Assembly: GCA_028015205.1 (NCBI GenBank) | Contig: CM051514.1 | Location: 40,874,150-40,938,149 of the forward strand | Reading direction: 5' to 3' | Source: Mytilisepta virgata | Taxonomy: Eukaryota; Mollusca; Bivalvia; Mytilida; Mytilidae | DNA length: 64,000 nucleotides | In this document: positions 33,127 to 43,962 of the stretch, piece by piece | Numbering within the stretch: the first letter of the stretch is position 1 | Layout: every line of letters starts with the position of its first letter | Notes under the pieces: generated by a model | Databases searched by the model: none | What the model was told of the DNA's origin: nothing | The model's input: the letters and a program-made list of their open reading frames with translations, nothing else | Program-made: the position numbers and the translations under genes

Positions 33127-36064
33127 GCTCACCTGACCCAAAGATGATATACTCATCACTTGGCGTCCAGCGTCGGGCACCGTCCGTTAACTTTTACAAA
33201 ATTCTTCTCTTCTAAAACTACTGGGCCAAATGGAGCCAAACTTGGCTAAAAAGCATCATTAGGGTATCTAGTTTAAAAACATGTCCGATGACCCCGCCTT
33301 CTAACCGAAATGGGCGACATGGCTAAAAACGGAACATAGGGGGAAAATTAGTTTTTGTCTCGCCTGCGACAAAAAGTCGAGATATAGGTATTAGTTTCCG
33401 TCTACGGCGGCGTAAACTCTTTTTTAAACTTTAATAACTTTTCACGTGTAGTCCCTACAATTAACATTTATGGTCCACAAGGTAGCTTATTGTATAAGAT
33501 TTGCCGCAGTACACTTGCCTTGTGACCCTGACCTCATTTTCATGGTTCACTGACTAAATCATAAATGTGATTTTAAAATCTGCGTCACTAGAATACCTAG
33601 ACCCACCATATTTGGTCAATAGATAGTTCTTGCTGGGTACATGTCAGTCTGACACCTGGCTTGGGACCTTGACCTCAATTTCATGTTTGAGTGACTTTGT
33701 CACTTTTTCGTGATTAAGTCCATTTGTCAGAAACTAATACCTAGGCCAACCATATTTGGTCTATAGATAGTTCTTGGTGGGTTCATGCCAGTCTGACACA
33801 TGGCTTGGGATCTTGACCTCAATTTCATCTTTGAGTGACTTTGTCACTTTTTCATGGTTAAGTTCATTTCTCAGCAACTAGAATACATCGACCCCCCATA
33901 TTTGGTCAATAGATAGTTCTTGCTGGGTACAAGTCTGGCAACTGGTTTGAGACCTTGACCTCAATTTCATGCTTGAGTGACTTTGTCGCTTTTTTGTGGT
34001 TAAGTCCATTTCTCAGCAACTAGAATACCTAGACCCACTGTATTTGGTCTCTTGATAGTTCTTGGTGGGTACATGCCAATCTGACACTTGTCTCTGGACC
34101 TTGACCTCAATTTAATGATTGAGTGACTTTCATCCAAATTTCTTGATTAAGTCCTTTTTCAGCAACTAATATATAGACCCACCCGTGTTTGGTCTATAGA
34201 TAGTTCTTAATGGGTACATGCAAGTCTGACCCCAGTCTCTGGACTTTGACCTCAATTGCATGCTTGAGTGACCTTTGTCACATTTTCGAGATTAGGTCCA
34301 TTTCTCAGCAACTTTAATACCTAGACCCACCATATTTTGTCAATAGATAGTTCTTAGGGGATACATGTCGGTATGACACCTGCCTTTTGACCATGACCTC
34401 AATTTCTTTTAATGCATTTTCTTTTGACTTGCAAAAGTCGGGTATTAGATAATCATTATTCTGTGTCCATGTGCATACTCAGGCGAGAAATGTAGTGTGT
34501 CCACTCTTGTTGACCTATATTTCAAAAACTAAAGCATTTAGAACAAAACTGACAGTGGTAAAAAGTTTCATCAGGTCAAGATCTACCAGCCATGAAATTT
34601 TAAGACAAATCAGTCAACCCTTTGTTGGTTTTTTTGCCCCTGAATTCTGCATTTTAAGGAAATTTTGCAGTGTTAGGTTATTCACTTGAAAATTATTAGA
34701 TAAAGACAAACTGTTAACAGCAAACAAGTCAACATGACCAAAACTGTCAATTGACCCCTTAAAGGAGATTTTGCCCTTGAAAGATTAGTAATTATCAGTA
34801 AAAATAATGGTCTGACATTGTCATAGATGTTAAGACCATAACTTGAAATAAATTATATGGTAGCTGTACAAGTAAAATGGAGGGTCAAGAGTTAAGGTCA
34901 TTCAAAAAGTCTCTGGCACAATTTAGATTCAGAACCCTATAATTTACCTGTACAAGTCAAAAAGAAAGGTCAAGAGTCAATGCCATTGAAACTATCCATA
35001 GCAACAGATGAAAAAGCTCTAGCAACCATATATATTTGGGTTCAGGATTCTATAATTTAGCTGTACAAGTCAATATTAAGCTCTTGGGAGCTGGTTAAAT
35101 TACAAATCTTTCCCAAGTGGTAGACAACGAAATATAAAAATGAGTTGAAGATTTTCCAGTTCTCCACTTTTGAAATAGTATAAGGCCATACCAAATTTAT
35201 CTTTAGTTTTTTGGACAATGTGAATTTTAGACTTCGCAGCAATGGTACTTCGGAGGTTCCCTTTCAGAAATGCGTCCAATGACCTGGACTGTAAACCATG
35301 ATGGCTGGCACAGCCGAACTTGGTTTAACGTAGGTCACTATGGGAAAATTCATTGAAAAATATTTTTGTATGTAACCACTTGACCAATTGGAACCAGACT
35401 TGGCAGCAATTGTCCTTAGATGGCCCTAATTAAGAATTTTGTGCAATGAGCCGGATAGTGAACTAATTAAGATGGTGGCCACACCTGAACTAAGTTAATT
35501 TACTATATCTAATACTATAGTATCTTTGGATTGTTATTTTGAAACTCCTGGGATGATGCCTCTGCTGGTGGACCCTAGGTCCCCGAGGGTATTCGCCAAC
35601 CCAGTCGTCAGACTTGTCTGACATGATTATTCATTTTGATTTGTTACAGAAATTACCAGTATTTAGCAAAATTCAAAAATAATAGAAATACTAAGGGTTC
35701 ATTCCTTGTATTGCACATGGTAGATCTCCTTAGCTGAAATTTGGCTTCCTATTTCGGTATTTTTGGTTGAGTACTTCTTGTTTAATATAAGTTTGGTTTT
35801 TGGTCTTCCAAATGTTTTGGTTTTAATGCTGCTGAGAGGTAACTCCTTGGAATGCATCGTATACAGCATAGTATAAATTTACTATATCTAATATTAGTAT
35901 CTTTGGATTGTTATTTTTAACATAGGCCAACACAGTCATACTTAGTTTAACATAGGACCCTGTGGGAAAACCAGTAAAATTGAATGCTATACTTAACTTT
36001 TAGTCCTGCTCAAGGTGGACAAGTCAAATCCATGAGAGCGATACAGGCTCTTGAGAGCCTCTAG
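33127..36064 (+). mobile_element. Family A element interrupted by C3
   Basis: It starts GCTCACCTGACCCAAAG after a T run and has CTTGGCGTCCAGCGTC. Its first monomer stops at GAAAATTAGTTTTT (33356), where C3 enters, and resumes at 34510 with GACCTATATTTCAAAAAC, the expected continuation. The later body carries AAGGTCAAGAGTCAATGCC-type text and a CCCCGAGGGTATT piece at 35580. The 3' end is GAGCGATACA, GGCTCTTGAGAGCC and CTCTAG|TT at 36064. About 35780-35930 is a dispersed segment that recurs at 55435-55590. Confidence 0.65.
33357..34509 (+). mobile_element. Family C element C3 nested in a family A element
   Basis: The start is GTCTCGCCTGCGAC-AAAAA-GTCGAGA (hairpin with a deletion), then about seven monomers of roughly 145 bp containing ACCTAGACCCACCATATTTG, ATAGATAGTTCTTG, GACCTTGACCTCAATTTCAT and GAGTGACTTTGTCAC. 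The 3' end is CAGGCGAGA, then AGTGTGTCCACT and CTCTTG. Both junctions are clear because the host element continues in phase on either side (AGTTTTT | ... | TTGACC). Confidence 0.75.
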
Positions 36065-36403
36065 TTAAATCCCCCCCCCCCCCCCCCCGCAAACATAGTT
36101 TGGGGAGTAAATAGAAATCAGCCTGTCCGTCTGTCTAGAATTTTTGTACCCACAGTCTCTCAAACATCATAGCCTTAACAGAGGTTAATCAAATTCCTAG
36201 TACGTAGACGTGCGCATGCGAAGTATGTCCTGGTCCAATACTATTTCCCATAATTTTATACCCTTTTGGACTTAGAAATTCTGTCTATCCCACAATTTTT
36301 TTTTGTAATATACCAAAATTATGTCTCTTTTTAAGAATTATTCTGTTCAGTTATACCCAGTTGAACAGCGTTATAATGTACATGTACTTGTGCCCATTTA
36401 ATT
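36065..36403 (+). mobile_element. Family B fragment B3 with C18 run
   Basis: It begins in TAAAT followed by 18 C (36071-36088), apparently a slippage expansion of the family B ATACCCCC start, then GCAAACATAGTTTGGGGAGTA, the other half of the hairpin, and CCTGTCCGTCTGTC. The body runs to about 36400, where a second family B start follows. No 3' end of its own was found. Confidence 0.55.
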
Positions 36404-37290
36404 ATAGCCCCGGCAAACATAGTTTTGGATATATAGGAATCAGCATGTCCGTCTGTCCATCTGTCTGTCTGCCTGCGTGCCCATATTTTTTTTGTACCCG
36501 CAGTTTCTCAAACATGCCTTATCAGAGGTTAATGAAACTTTTAGTGTTAGATCCTAGTACGTAGATGTGTATGGAAGGGAATATCCGCCATAATTATACA
36601 ATTCTTAATTTGTGAAATGTAATTTCTTACGTCGTAACATGCAATTTCTTAATTTGTAAAATGTAATTTCTTAATTTGTAACATGTATTTCTACATTTCT
36701 TGATTTGTGAAATGTAAATTATTAATGTGTAAATACAATTTCTTAATTTGTTAAAGTATTTTTTTAATTCGTTACATGAATTGCTACATTTCTTAATTTG
36801 TAAAATGTAGTTACTTTGTTGGAGTCACGTTTTGGGAGATCGTGTCAGTGTAATTATAACTGCCAATAAGAATTATCGTTTCTAAAGAAAAACTACAAGT
36901 TACAAATCAACATGTTACAAATCAAGAAGTTTTACAAGTCTAGAATGAAATAGTTTCACAATATTCCACACGAGGTCGCTGTGGAGGCATGTCAACTCGT
37001 ACCTTCGCAAATTCGTACCCAATATTTAGCAACTCGTATTTCTGCCAACTCGCACCCAATATTTTACGATTGATACACATTAATCTGGTGCAATTGGTTC
37101 ATAAATGTATAAAGTTAACCATGCGTTTCAAGTGTCTGAAAGAAGGGTGGTCGAGGGGGTCGAATCCCGAAATCCCGACTCGTTTATTTTTGCCTTATCC
37201 GATTTGTATCCCGATTTCCCGGGTCTTATTTCACAATATCCCGAAATCCCGATAAAATAACGTATGGTTTTTTGGCAATATACATTTATT

Positions 37291-37955
37291 GTCCCCCGCC
37301 GCAACGCGATGCGGGGGATATGGTAATGCCGGGCGTCCATCCGTCCTTAATATGCCCCTTAATAACTTAGAAAATTGACAAAATTTTCATGTAAGCGCTC
37401 TAGCAAATTTATTTCTTGACTGATTTGGATAATATTTATACAGTAGCTTTAACTCAATGATACCTCAAGGGAGTTCGAAGATGAGTCATATCGAAATATT
37501 TTTGTAGGAGTTATGCCCCTTAATAACTTTGAAAATTGACAAAATGTTCATCTAAGTGTTCTAGAAAATTTATATTCTCCTTGCATTGGAATAATATTTA
37601 TACACTTGGACCTATACATAAACTCCTATCGAAACTTATAAAATTGAAAAATACTGTCTTTAAGAGTTTGTTAGGCGGAATACTTTTGATCAAAGCATTT
37701 CTGTTTATTGAAAAGGAGTAAATGTACATTTGTATAAATTCTCAATACACATGGTAAAATAAGATTTCAACACTATACCCATATTGTATAAATGTCTTCA
37801 TACCACTCATTAACTTGTAAAAAACTTTAGCAATAACCACAAATTGTTTGTTCTTCTATTCTCTCTCTTTGAGAAAATTTTGTTATGTTTCACTTGTCCA
37901 AGGGTTTCTGATGCTCTATAGCGGCGGGGGACTTCGGAACGCTGTTCTTCGATTT
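37291..37955 (+). mobile_element. Family D hairpin-start element inside the left fold-back arm
   Basis: It begins GTCCCCCGCCGCAACGCGAT and GCGGGGGA closes the 5' hairpin. CGTCCATCCGTCC follows, then monomers with ATGCCCCTTAATAACTT and AAATTGACAAAATTTTCAT. The 3' end is GCGGCGGGGGAC, complementary to the start, then GGAACGCTGTTC (hairpin) and TTCGATTT. The other fold-back arm lacks it and reads TTTATTAATGATTG across the site, so the insertion point lies within TT. It is non-coding. Confidence 0.75.
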
Positions 37956-38349
37956 TTAATGATTGTAATATAACTGTTCAAAGCAATTGGTCAGTCTATT
38001 GTAATTCGTGTTTATCTTATTAATATGATCTTAGTTTAAATCAGATTATAAATACATGGAGACTGCGACATTCAAACTTAAAAGCACACAAATAAGTAAA
38101 CTTGTTTGAGTTCAATAAAAGAATGTGAGACATTTTCGTCATAAGCCTTTTTCAACTGATTTTTATAGTTCGTTCTTATGTTGTACTGTTATACCACTGT
38201 CCCAGGTTAGGGGGAGGGTTGGGATCCCGCTAACATTTTTAACCCCGCCACATTATTTATGTATGTGCCTGTCCCAAGTCAGGAGCCAGCTGTAATTCAG
38301 TGGTTGTCGTTTGTTTATGTGTTACATATTTGTTTTTCGTTCATTTTTT

Positions 38350-38837
38350 GTCGAGCCTTCGACTTTTGTCAAAAAAGCGAGACATAGCGATCCTACATTC
38401 CGTCGTCGTCGGCGGTGGCGGCGGCGTCCACAAATATTCACTCTGTGGTTAAAGTTTTTGAAATTTTAATAACTTTCTTAAACTATCCTGGATTTGTACC
38501 AAACCTGGACAGAAGCTTGTTTATGATCATAAGATAGTATCCGGAAGTAAATTTATTAAAAAAAAAAATTTTTTTCCGTATTTTACTTATAAATGGACTT
38601 AGTTTTTCTGCCAGGAAACATTACATTCAATTTGTGGTTAAAGTTTTTAAAATTTTAAATCTATATATATATATATTTGCATACTATATTAATTTTTTAC
38701 AACAAAATCTTTTTTCATACATTTCAAATGTTTTATTTCATTAACTGCAAATCTATTATGTGCATTCGCCTATCACACTGAAAATATAGACAACATCAAA
38801 AGTAGGCGAGATACTGGGTTCCGCGGAACCCTTACAA
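38350..38837 (+). mobile_element. Family C' element C4 inside the left fold-back arm
   Basis: It starts GTCGAGCCTTCGACTTTTGTC, with GCGAGACATAGCGATCC closing the hairpin, then a GTCGTCGGCGGTGGCGGCGG stretch. The 3' end is AGGCGAGATACT followed by GGGTTCC-GC-GGAACCC, a perfect 7-bp stem, then CTTACAA and T. The right fold-back arm has an uninterrupted T run here (after CGTTCA), so the element entered a T run. Its core is shorter than that of C5. Confidence 0.75.
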
Positions 38838-40196
38838 TTTTTTTTATACAAATAATGCCGTTAGTTAACAACTACATGTATAGGTCACTGTACAGCCTTC
38901 AACAATGAGCGAAGCCCATACCGCATAGTCAGCTATAAAAGGCCACGATATGACATTATAATACAATTCAAACGAGAAAACTAACGGCCTTATTTATATA
39001 AAAAAAATGAACGAAAAACAAATATGTAACACATAAACAAACGACAACCACTGAATTACAGGCTCCTGACTTGGGACAGGCACATACATAAATAATGTGG
39101 CGGGGTTAAAAATGTTAGCGGGATCCCAACCCTCCCCCTAACCTGGGACAGTGGTATAACAGTACAACATAAGAACGAACTATAAAAATCATTTGAAAAA
39201 GGCTTATGACGAAAATGTCTCACATTCTTTTATTGAACTCAAACAAGTTTACTTATTTGTGTGCTTTTAAGTTTGAATGTCGCAGTCTCCATGTATTTAT
39301 AATCTGATTTAAACTAAGATCATATTAATAAGATAAACACGAATTACAATAGACTGACCGATTGCTTTGAACAGTTATGTTACAATCATTAATAAATGTA
39401 TATAGCCAAAAAACCATACGTTATTTTATCGGGATATTGTGAAATAAGACCGGGGAAATCGGGATACAAATCGGATAAGGCAAAAATAAACGAGTCGGGA
39501 TTTCGGGATTTGACCCCCTCGACCACCCTTCTTTTAGACACTTGAAACGCATGGTTAACTTTATACATTTATGAACCAATTGCACCAGATTAATGTATAT
39601 CAATCGTAAAATATTGGGTGCGAGTTGGCAGAAATACGAGTTGCTAAATATTGGGTACGAATTTGCGAAGGTACGAGTTGACATGCCTCCACAGCGACCT
39701 CGTGTGGAATATTGTGAAACTATTTCATTCTAGACTTGTAAAACTTCTTGATTTGTAACATGTGATTTGTAACTTGTAGTTTTTCTTTAGAAACGATAAT
39801 TCTTATTGGCAGTTATAATTACACTGACGCGATCTCCCAAAACGTGACTCCAACAAAGTAACTACATTTTACAAATTAAGAAATGTAGCAATTCATGTAA
39901 CGAATTAAAAAAAATACTTTAACAAATTAAGAAATTGTATTTACACATTAATAATTTACATTTCACAAATCAAGAAATGTAGAAATACATGTTACAAATT
40001 AAGAAATTACATTTTAAAAATTAAGAAATTGCATGTTACGAAGTAAGAAATTACATTTCACAAATTAAGAATTGTATAATTATGGCGGATATTCCCTTCC
40101 ATAGATGTGCACATGCAAAGTATGTCCTGGTCCAATACTTTTTCCCATAATTTTATACCCTTTTGGATTTAGAAATTCTGTCTATACCCCATTTTT

Positions 40197-43096
40197 AGCT
40201 CACCTGGCCCAAAGGGCCATGTGAAATTATGCCATCACTTGGCGTCTGTCGTCGTCGGCGTCATTATAAACTATTTCAAGAATCTTCTCCTCTGAAACTA
40301 CTGGGCAAAATACCTTTAAACTTTTACAGGATGTTCCTTATGGTATCTAGTTTATAAATTTTATCTGAAGTTTTGATCTGTCAACAAACATGGCCGCTGT
40401 TGCTAAAATTAGAACATAGGGGTCAAATGCAGTTTTTAGCTCACCAGACCCAAAGGGTCATGTGAGCTATTGCCATCACTTGGCGTCCGTCGTCCGTCCG
40501 TAAACTTTTTCAAACGTTAACTCCTCTGACACCATAAGACCAATTGCAACCAAACTTCGTACAGTTGTTTATTGGTATATGTGCTACAAAACTATTGTTT
40601 GGATTTTTGATTCGTAAAAAAACATGGCCGCCATGGCTAAAAATAGAACATAGGGGTAAATTGCAGTTTTTTGCAAATAACTCAAAAACCATAACAGATA
40701 TCAAAATTCTGGCATAGGGTAAAAGTGTTTAGCACCTCAAGATCTACCTGCCCTGAAATTTTGAAGAAGATCCAACGACCCATGTAGGAGTTATTGCCCT
40801 TTTTCTGCATTTTTTCCAAATTTTGCACTTATTAAGCTCAATATCTTGGATACTATAAAGGAAATTTGAAAAATTTAAATTTCATATTGTTAGGCACACA
40901 AAGATCTACAAAATTTGTAACAGGATCGAAGTTGTAGGTTCGTTCCTTTTAGGAGTTATTCCCCTTAGATCGTCAAAATTGACCATTTTTGCAGTCTTTA
41001 TTCATTGTAATAAAATCGTTAACTCCTCTTACACCATAAGTTTAATTGCAACCAAACTTAGTGTAGTTGTTCCTTGGCATGAGTGCTACTATACTATCGT
41101 TTGGATTTTTGATTTGTAAAAAAACATGGCTGCCATGGCTGAAAATAGAACATAGGTGTAAATTGCAGTTTTTTGCAAATAACTCAAAAATGGTGACAGA
41201 TATCAAAATTCTGATGGGAAGCTAAAGTGTTCAACACCTCAAGATCTACCTGCTTTGAAATTTTGAAGAAGATGTAACCACCCATGTAGGAGTTATTGCC
41301 CTTTTTCTTGATTTTTTTTTTAAATTTGTACTTATTAAGTTGTATGATCATTCCTTTTAGGAGTTATTCCCCTTAGAACATCAAAATTGACCATTTTCAC
41401 AGCATTTCCCTTAGTTTGCAAAATGTTTAAATGAGCCCTTTAGGAGTTAAAGTTTTGTCCCTTAAATGTCAAAATAACTGTTGATGCCTTATAGATGGCA
41501 AACTTTAGAAAATGAAAAAAAGCTTTTGATTGCATGTAAATTTGTTTTTAAATGGCTATTTATTAAAATATAAATTCAATGTTACCTCAATATACAATAG
41601 TACTTAAAAATAACTTTCATAAGATGTATATATTTATATATTTTTTGTGAAATTAGTTTTGAAACTGGCTGTGGTCAGCACTCATTGTTTGACATTTTTG
41701 GCTTTTTTTTTATGTTATTATTTCAAAAATCTTCTTCTCTGAAACTACTATTGAAAATCAAATGAAAATTGGTCAGATTGTTCCTTAGGGTATCCTGCAA
41801 AAAGTTAGTGCTTGGATTTTTGATTGGTCGAAAAACATGTCCGCTCTTACTAAAAATAGAACATAGGGGTCAAAATGCTGTTTTTTGCTATTTTTTTCTG
41901 AATTATAGAAAGAAAATGAAGATGAAAGCTACTTTCAAGGTAAACATGGTATCCCGAGTTGAATGGTGATGATGAAAGTTTGTTTTGGACGGCCATTTTT
42001 AAAATGGCTGCCATTTTCCCGCCATTTTTTTACACTTGCTCGGATTTCAACAATATTTGGTTTTTAAAGTAAACTTGGTATCCTTAGTGAATGGTGATGA
42101 TGAGATTTAGTTTATAGTGCATTGTTTACCTGGTGAGCGATTCAGGCTCTTGAGAGCCTCTTGTTGGCTTATATCTCAAAAACCAAAGCATTTAGAGCAA
42201 AACTCACGAGGTAAAAATGTTTGACAAGTCAAGATCTACCAGCCATGAAATTTTCAGATGAATCAGACAGCTTTTTGTTGGGTTATTGCCCCTGAATTTT
42301 TAATTTTAGGGAAATTTTGCAGTTTTAGGTTGTTATTTTGAATATAATAATAGATAAAGACAAACTGTAAACAACAAAAATGTTCAGCAAAGTAAGATCT
42401 ACAAATAAGTCAACATGACCAAAATCATCAATTGACCCCTTATAGGAGTTTTTGCCATTGAAAGATTATTTACATGTAAACAGAAAATAATGGTCTCACA
42501 GATGTGTAGGGGGTTACTTGAAATAAATTAAATGGTAACAGTACAAGTAAAATGGAAAGTCAAGGGTCAAGGTCATTGAAAAAGTCCCTAGCAACCATAT
42601 ATATTTGGATTAAGGACCTTATAATTTACATGTACAAGTCAAAAAGAAAGGTCAAGGGTCAAGGTCATTGAAAAAGTCCATAGCAACCGATGAAAAAGTC
42701 CCTAGCAACCATATTTATTTGGATTCAGGACCCTACAATTTATCTTTTCAAGTTAAAATGGAAGGTCAAGAGTCAATGCCATTGAAAAAGTCCATAGCAA
42801 CAGATGAAAAAGTCCCTAGCAACCATATATATTTCGGTTCAGGACCATACAATTTACCTGTTTAAGTCAAAATTGAAGGTCAAGAGTTAATGCCATTGAA
42901 AAAGTCCATAGCAACTGATGAAAAAGTTCCTAGCAACCATATCTATTAGGTTCAGGATTCTATATTTTAGTTGTACAGGTCAATACTAAGGAGAAAATTG
43001 TGACGGTATACATTAAATAGCAAAATAATCATTGATGCAAGATCTACTGGTACACAAAAGATAGGTGAGCGATTCAGGCTCTTGGGAGCCTCTTGG
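40197..43096 (+). mobile_element. Family A element A1, inserted in B4
   Basis: The start is AGCTCACCTGGCCC-AAA-GGGCCATGTGA. Its first monomer is broken at 40438 by A2 and resumes at 42164 with GGCTTATATCTCAAAAACC. The later body has several monomers of about 120 bp with AAAGTCCATAGCAAC and AAGGTCAAGAGTCAATGCC. The 3' end is AGGTGAGCGATTCA, GGCTCTTGGGAGCC and CTCTTGG. The surrounding B4 reads CCCCA-TTTTT | A1 | TTTTT-GTACCC, showing insertion into its T run. Confidence 0.75.
40438..42163 (+). mobile_element. Family A element A2, nested in A1
   Basis: The start hairpin is AGCTCACCAGACCC-AAA-GGGTCATGTGAGCT, then GTCC-rich text. The first 900 bp are nearly identical to the copy at 24759. Later sequence (41340-42120) is specific to this copy. 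The 3' end is CCTGGTGAGCGATTCA, GGCTCTTGAGAGCC and CTCTTG|TT. It is flanked by A1 sequence that is contiguous once A2 is removed (GCAGTTTTT...GGCTTATATC). Confidence 0.75.
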
Positions 43097-43419
43097 TTTT
43101 TGTACCCACAGTTTCTCAAACATGCCTTATCAGAGGTTAATAATACTGTAAGATCCTAGTACGTAGATGTGCGCATGAGAAGTATGTCCTGGTCCTATAC
43201 TTTTTCCCATATTTATACTCTTTCAGACTTAGAAATTCTGTTCTAGTCCATTACTTCAGTCTTTTATTAGATATGCACATAATAAGAATTTTATTGATCA
43301 ATTACCTCCTCATAGCTTTGTTAAATAGGGCCTCAAAATTTTATAACACAGATTTGATATCAGGTGTGTTTTTGAAAATTAACAGCAGCATGGGGTATAG
43401 TTAGTGACAGTTCCAGTTG

Positions 43420-43962
43420 TTTTTGTTTTCCAAAATTTTAGACCCTGAGCACAAGTGATGAGTCGTAACTCATCAAAATCTGCACATCTTGTGCATCAAG
43501 TTTTATATCAAATAATCCTGCCATGATTTTAAGGGTAAAGTTGTGCGAGAATTTATGACTATGTTCTAGACAGCAACTTCGTTAAAACTCCACCCTTTAC
43601 TGCTACACTATAATACTGTTGGAATGTTTGGGAGTAGCCCCCACCCCCTTTGCCAAGGTGTTGATATTTTATATTTGTCCAATAATACCAAATTTTAACT
43701 TACAATGATAAATAAAGTCCAGGTGAGCAAGACAGGCTCCTGGGAGCCTCTATTTATTATGATTAAATGATAAATTCATTTCAGCAATTGAGGCCCTAAG
43801 GAGTCTCTACTTAATGTAATTAGATAATGCATTAAAACTACGGTTGTAATATATTCAGATATTTTGGTGTAGGGATTATTTAGCTTTAATTTTGGTACAT
43901 TTGCAACATGCCAAAATATCCCATTTTGAGTTGAAATTAAAGATAATTTTTTTTGTTTTCAG
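43420..43962. other. Family A tail and intron end before the large exon
   Basis: A family A 3' end lies at 43714-43752 (CAGGTGAGCAAGACA, then GGCTCCTGGGAGCC and CTCTAT). A second, weaker echo (TTGAGGCCCTAAGGAGTCTC) lies at 43790-43810. The last 20 bp before 43963 are T-rich and end TTGTTTTCAG, a strong 3' splice site. Confidence 0.5.

Larger units (their letters stand above)
36571..40102. mobile_element. Fold-back (palindromic) element
   Basis: It starts ATGGAAGGGAATATCCGCC and ends with the complement, GGCGGATATTCCCTTCCAT. The left arm is 36571-37290, 37956-38349 and 38838-38866 (broken by D and C4); the right arm is 38979-40102. Arms are about 1.12-1.14 kb, differ by only scattered substitutions, and enclose a loop of about 112 bp. 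Outer arms carry repeated TTTCTTAATTTGTAA-type sub-repeats; inner arms carry the mytilid GGGGGAGGGTTGGGATCCC and AACCCCGCCACATTA text. AGATGTG flanks both ends (36563-36569 and 40103-40109), giving a 7-bp target duplication, or 8-9 bp allowing one mismatch. No transposase frame was found; superfamily unknown. Confidence 0.85.
36404..43419 (+). mobile_element. Family B element B4, split by later insertions
   Basis: The start near 36404 (TATAGCCCCGGCAAACATAG) is followed by GTCCGTCTGTCCATCTGTC and a body reading CTCAAACATGCCTTATCAGAGG up to GTAGATGTG. It is broken at 36571 by the fold-back element and resumes at 40103 with AGATGTGCACATGCAAAGT. It is broken again at 40197 by a family A element, resumes at about 43097 (TTTTGTACCCACAGTTTCTC) and ends GGGGTATAGTTAGTGACAGTTCC near 43419. 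Joined, the parts match copy B1 in order, which proves the nesting. Confidence 0.75.

Noticed and set aside
37128..39684. Paired frames on opposite strands (RTFANSYPIFSNSYF...)
   Set aside because: They are the two arms of the fold-back palindrome read in opposite directions, with no start context or domain.
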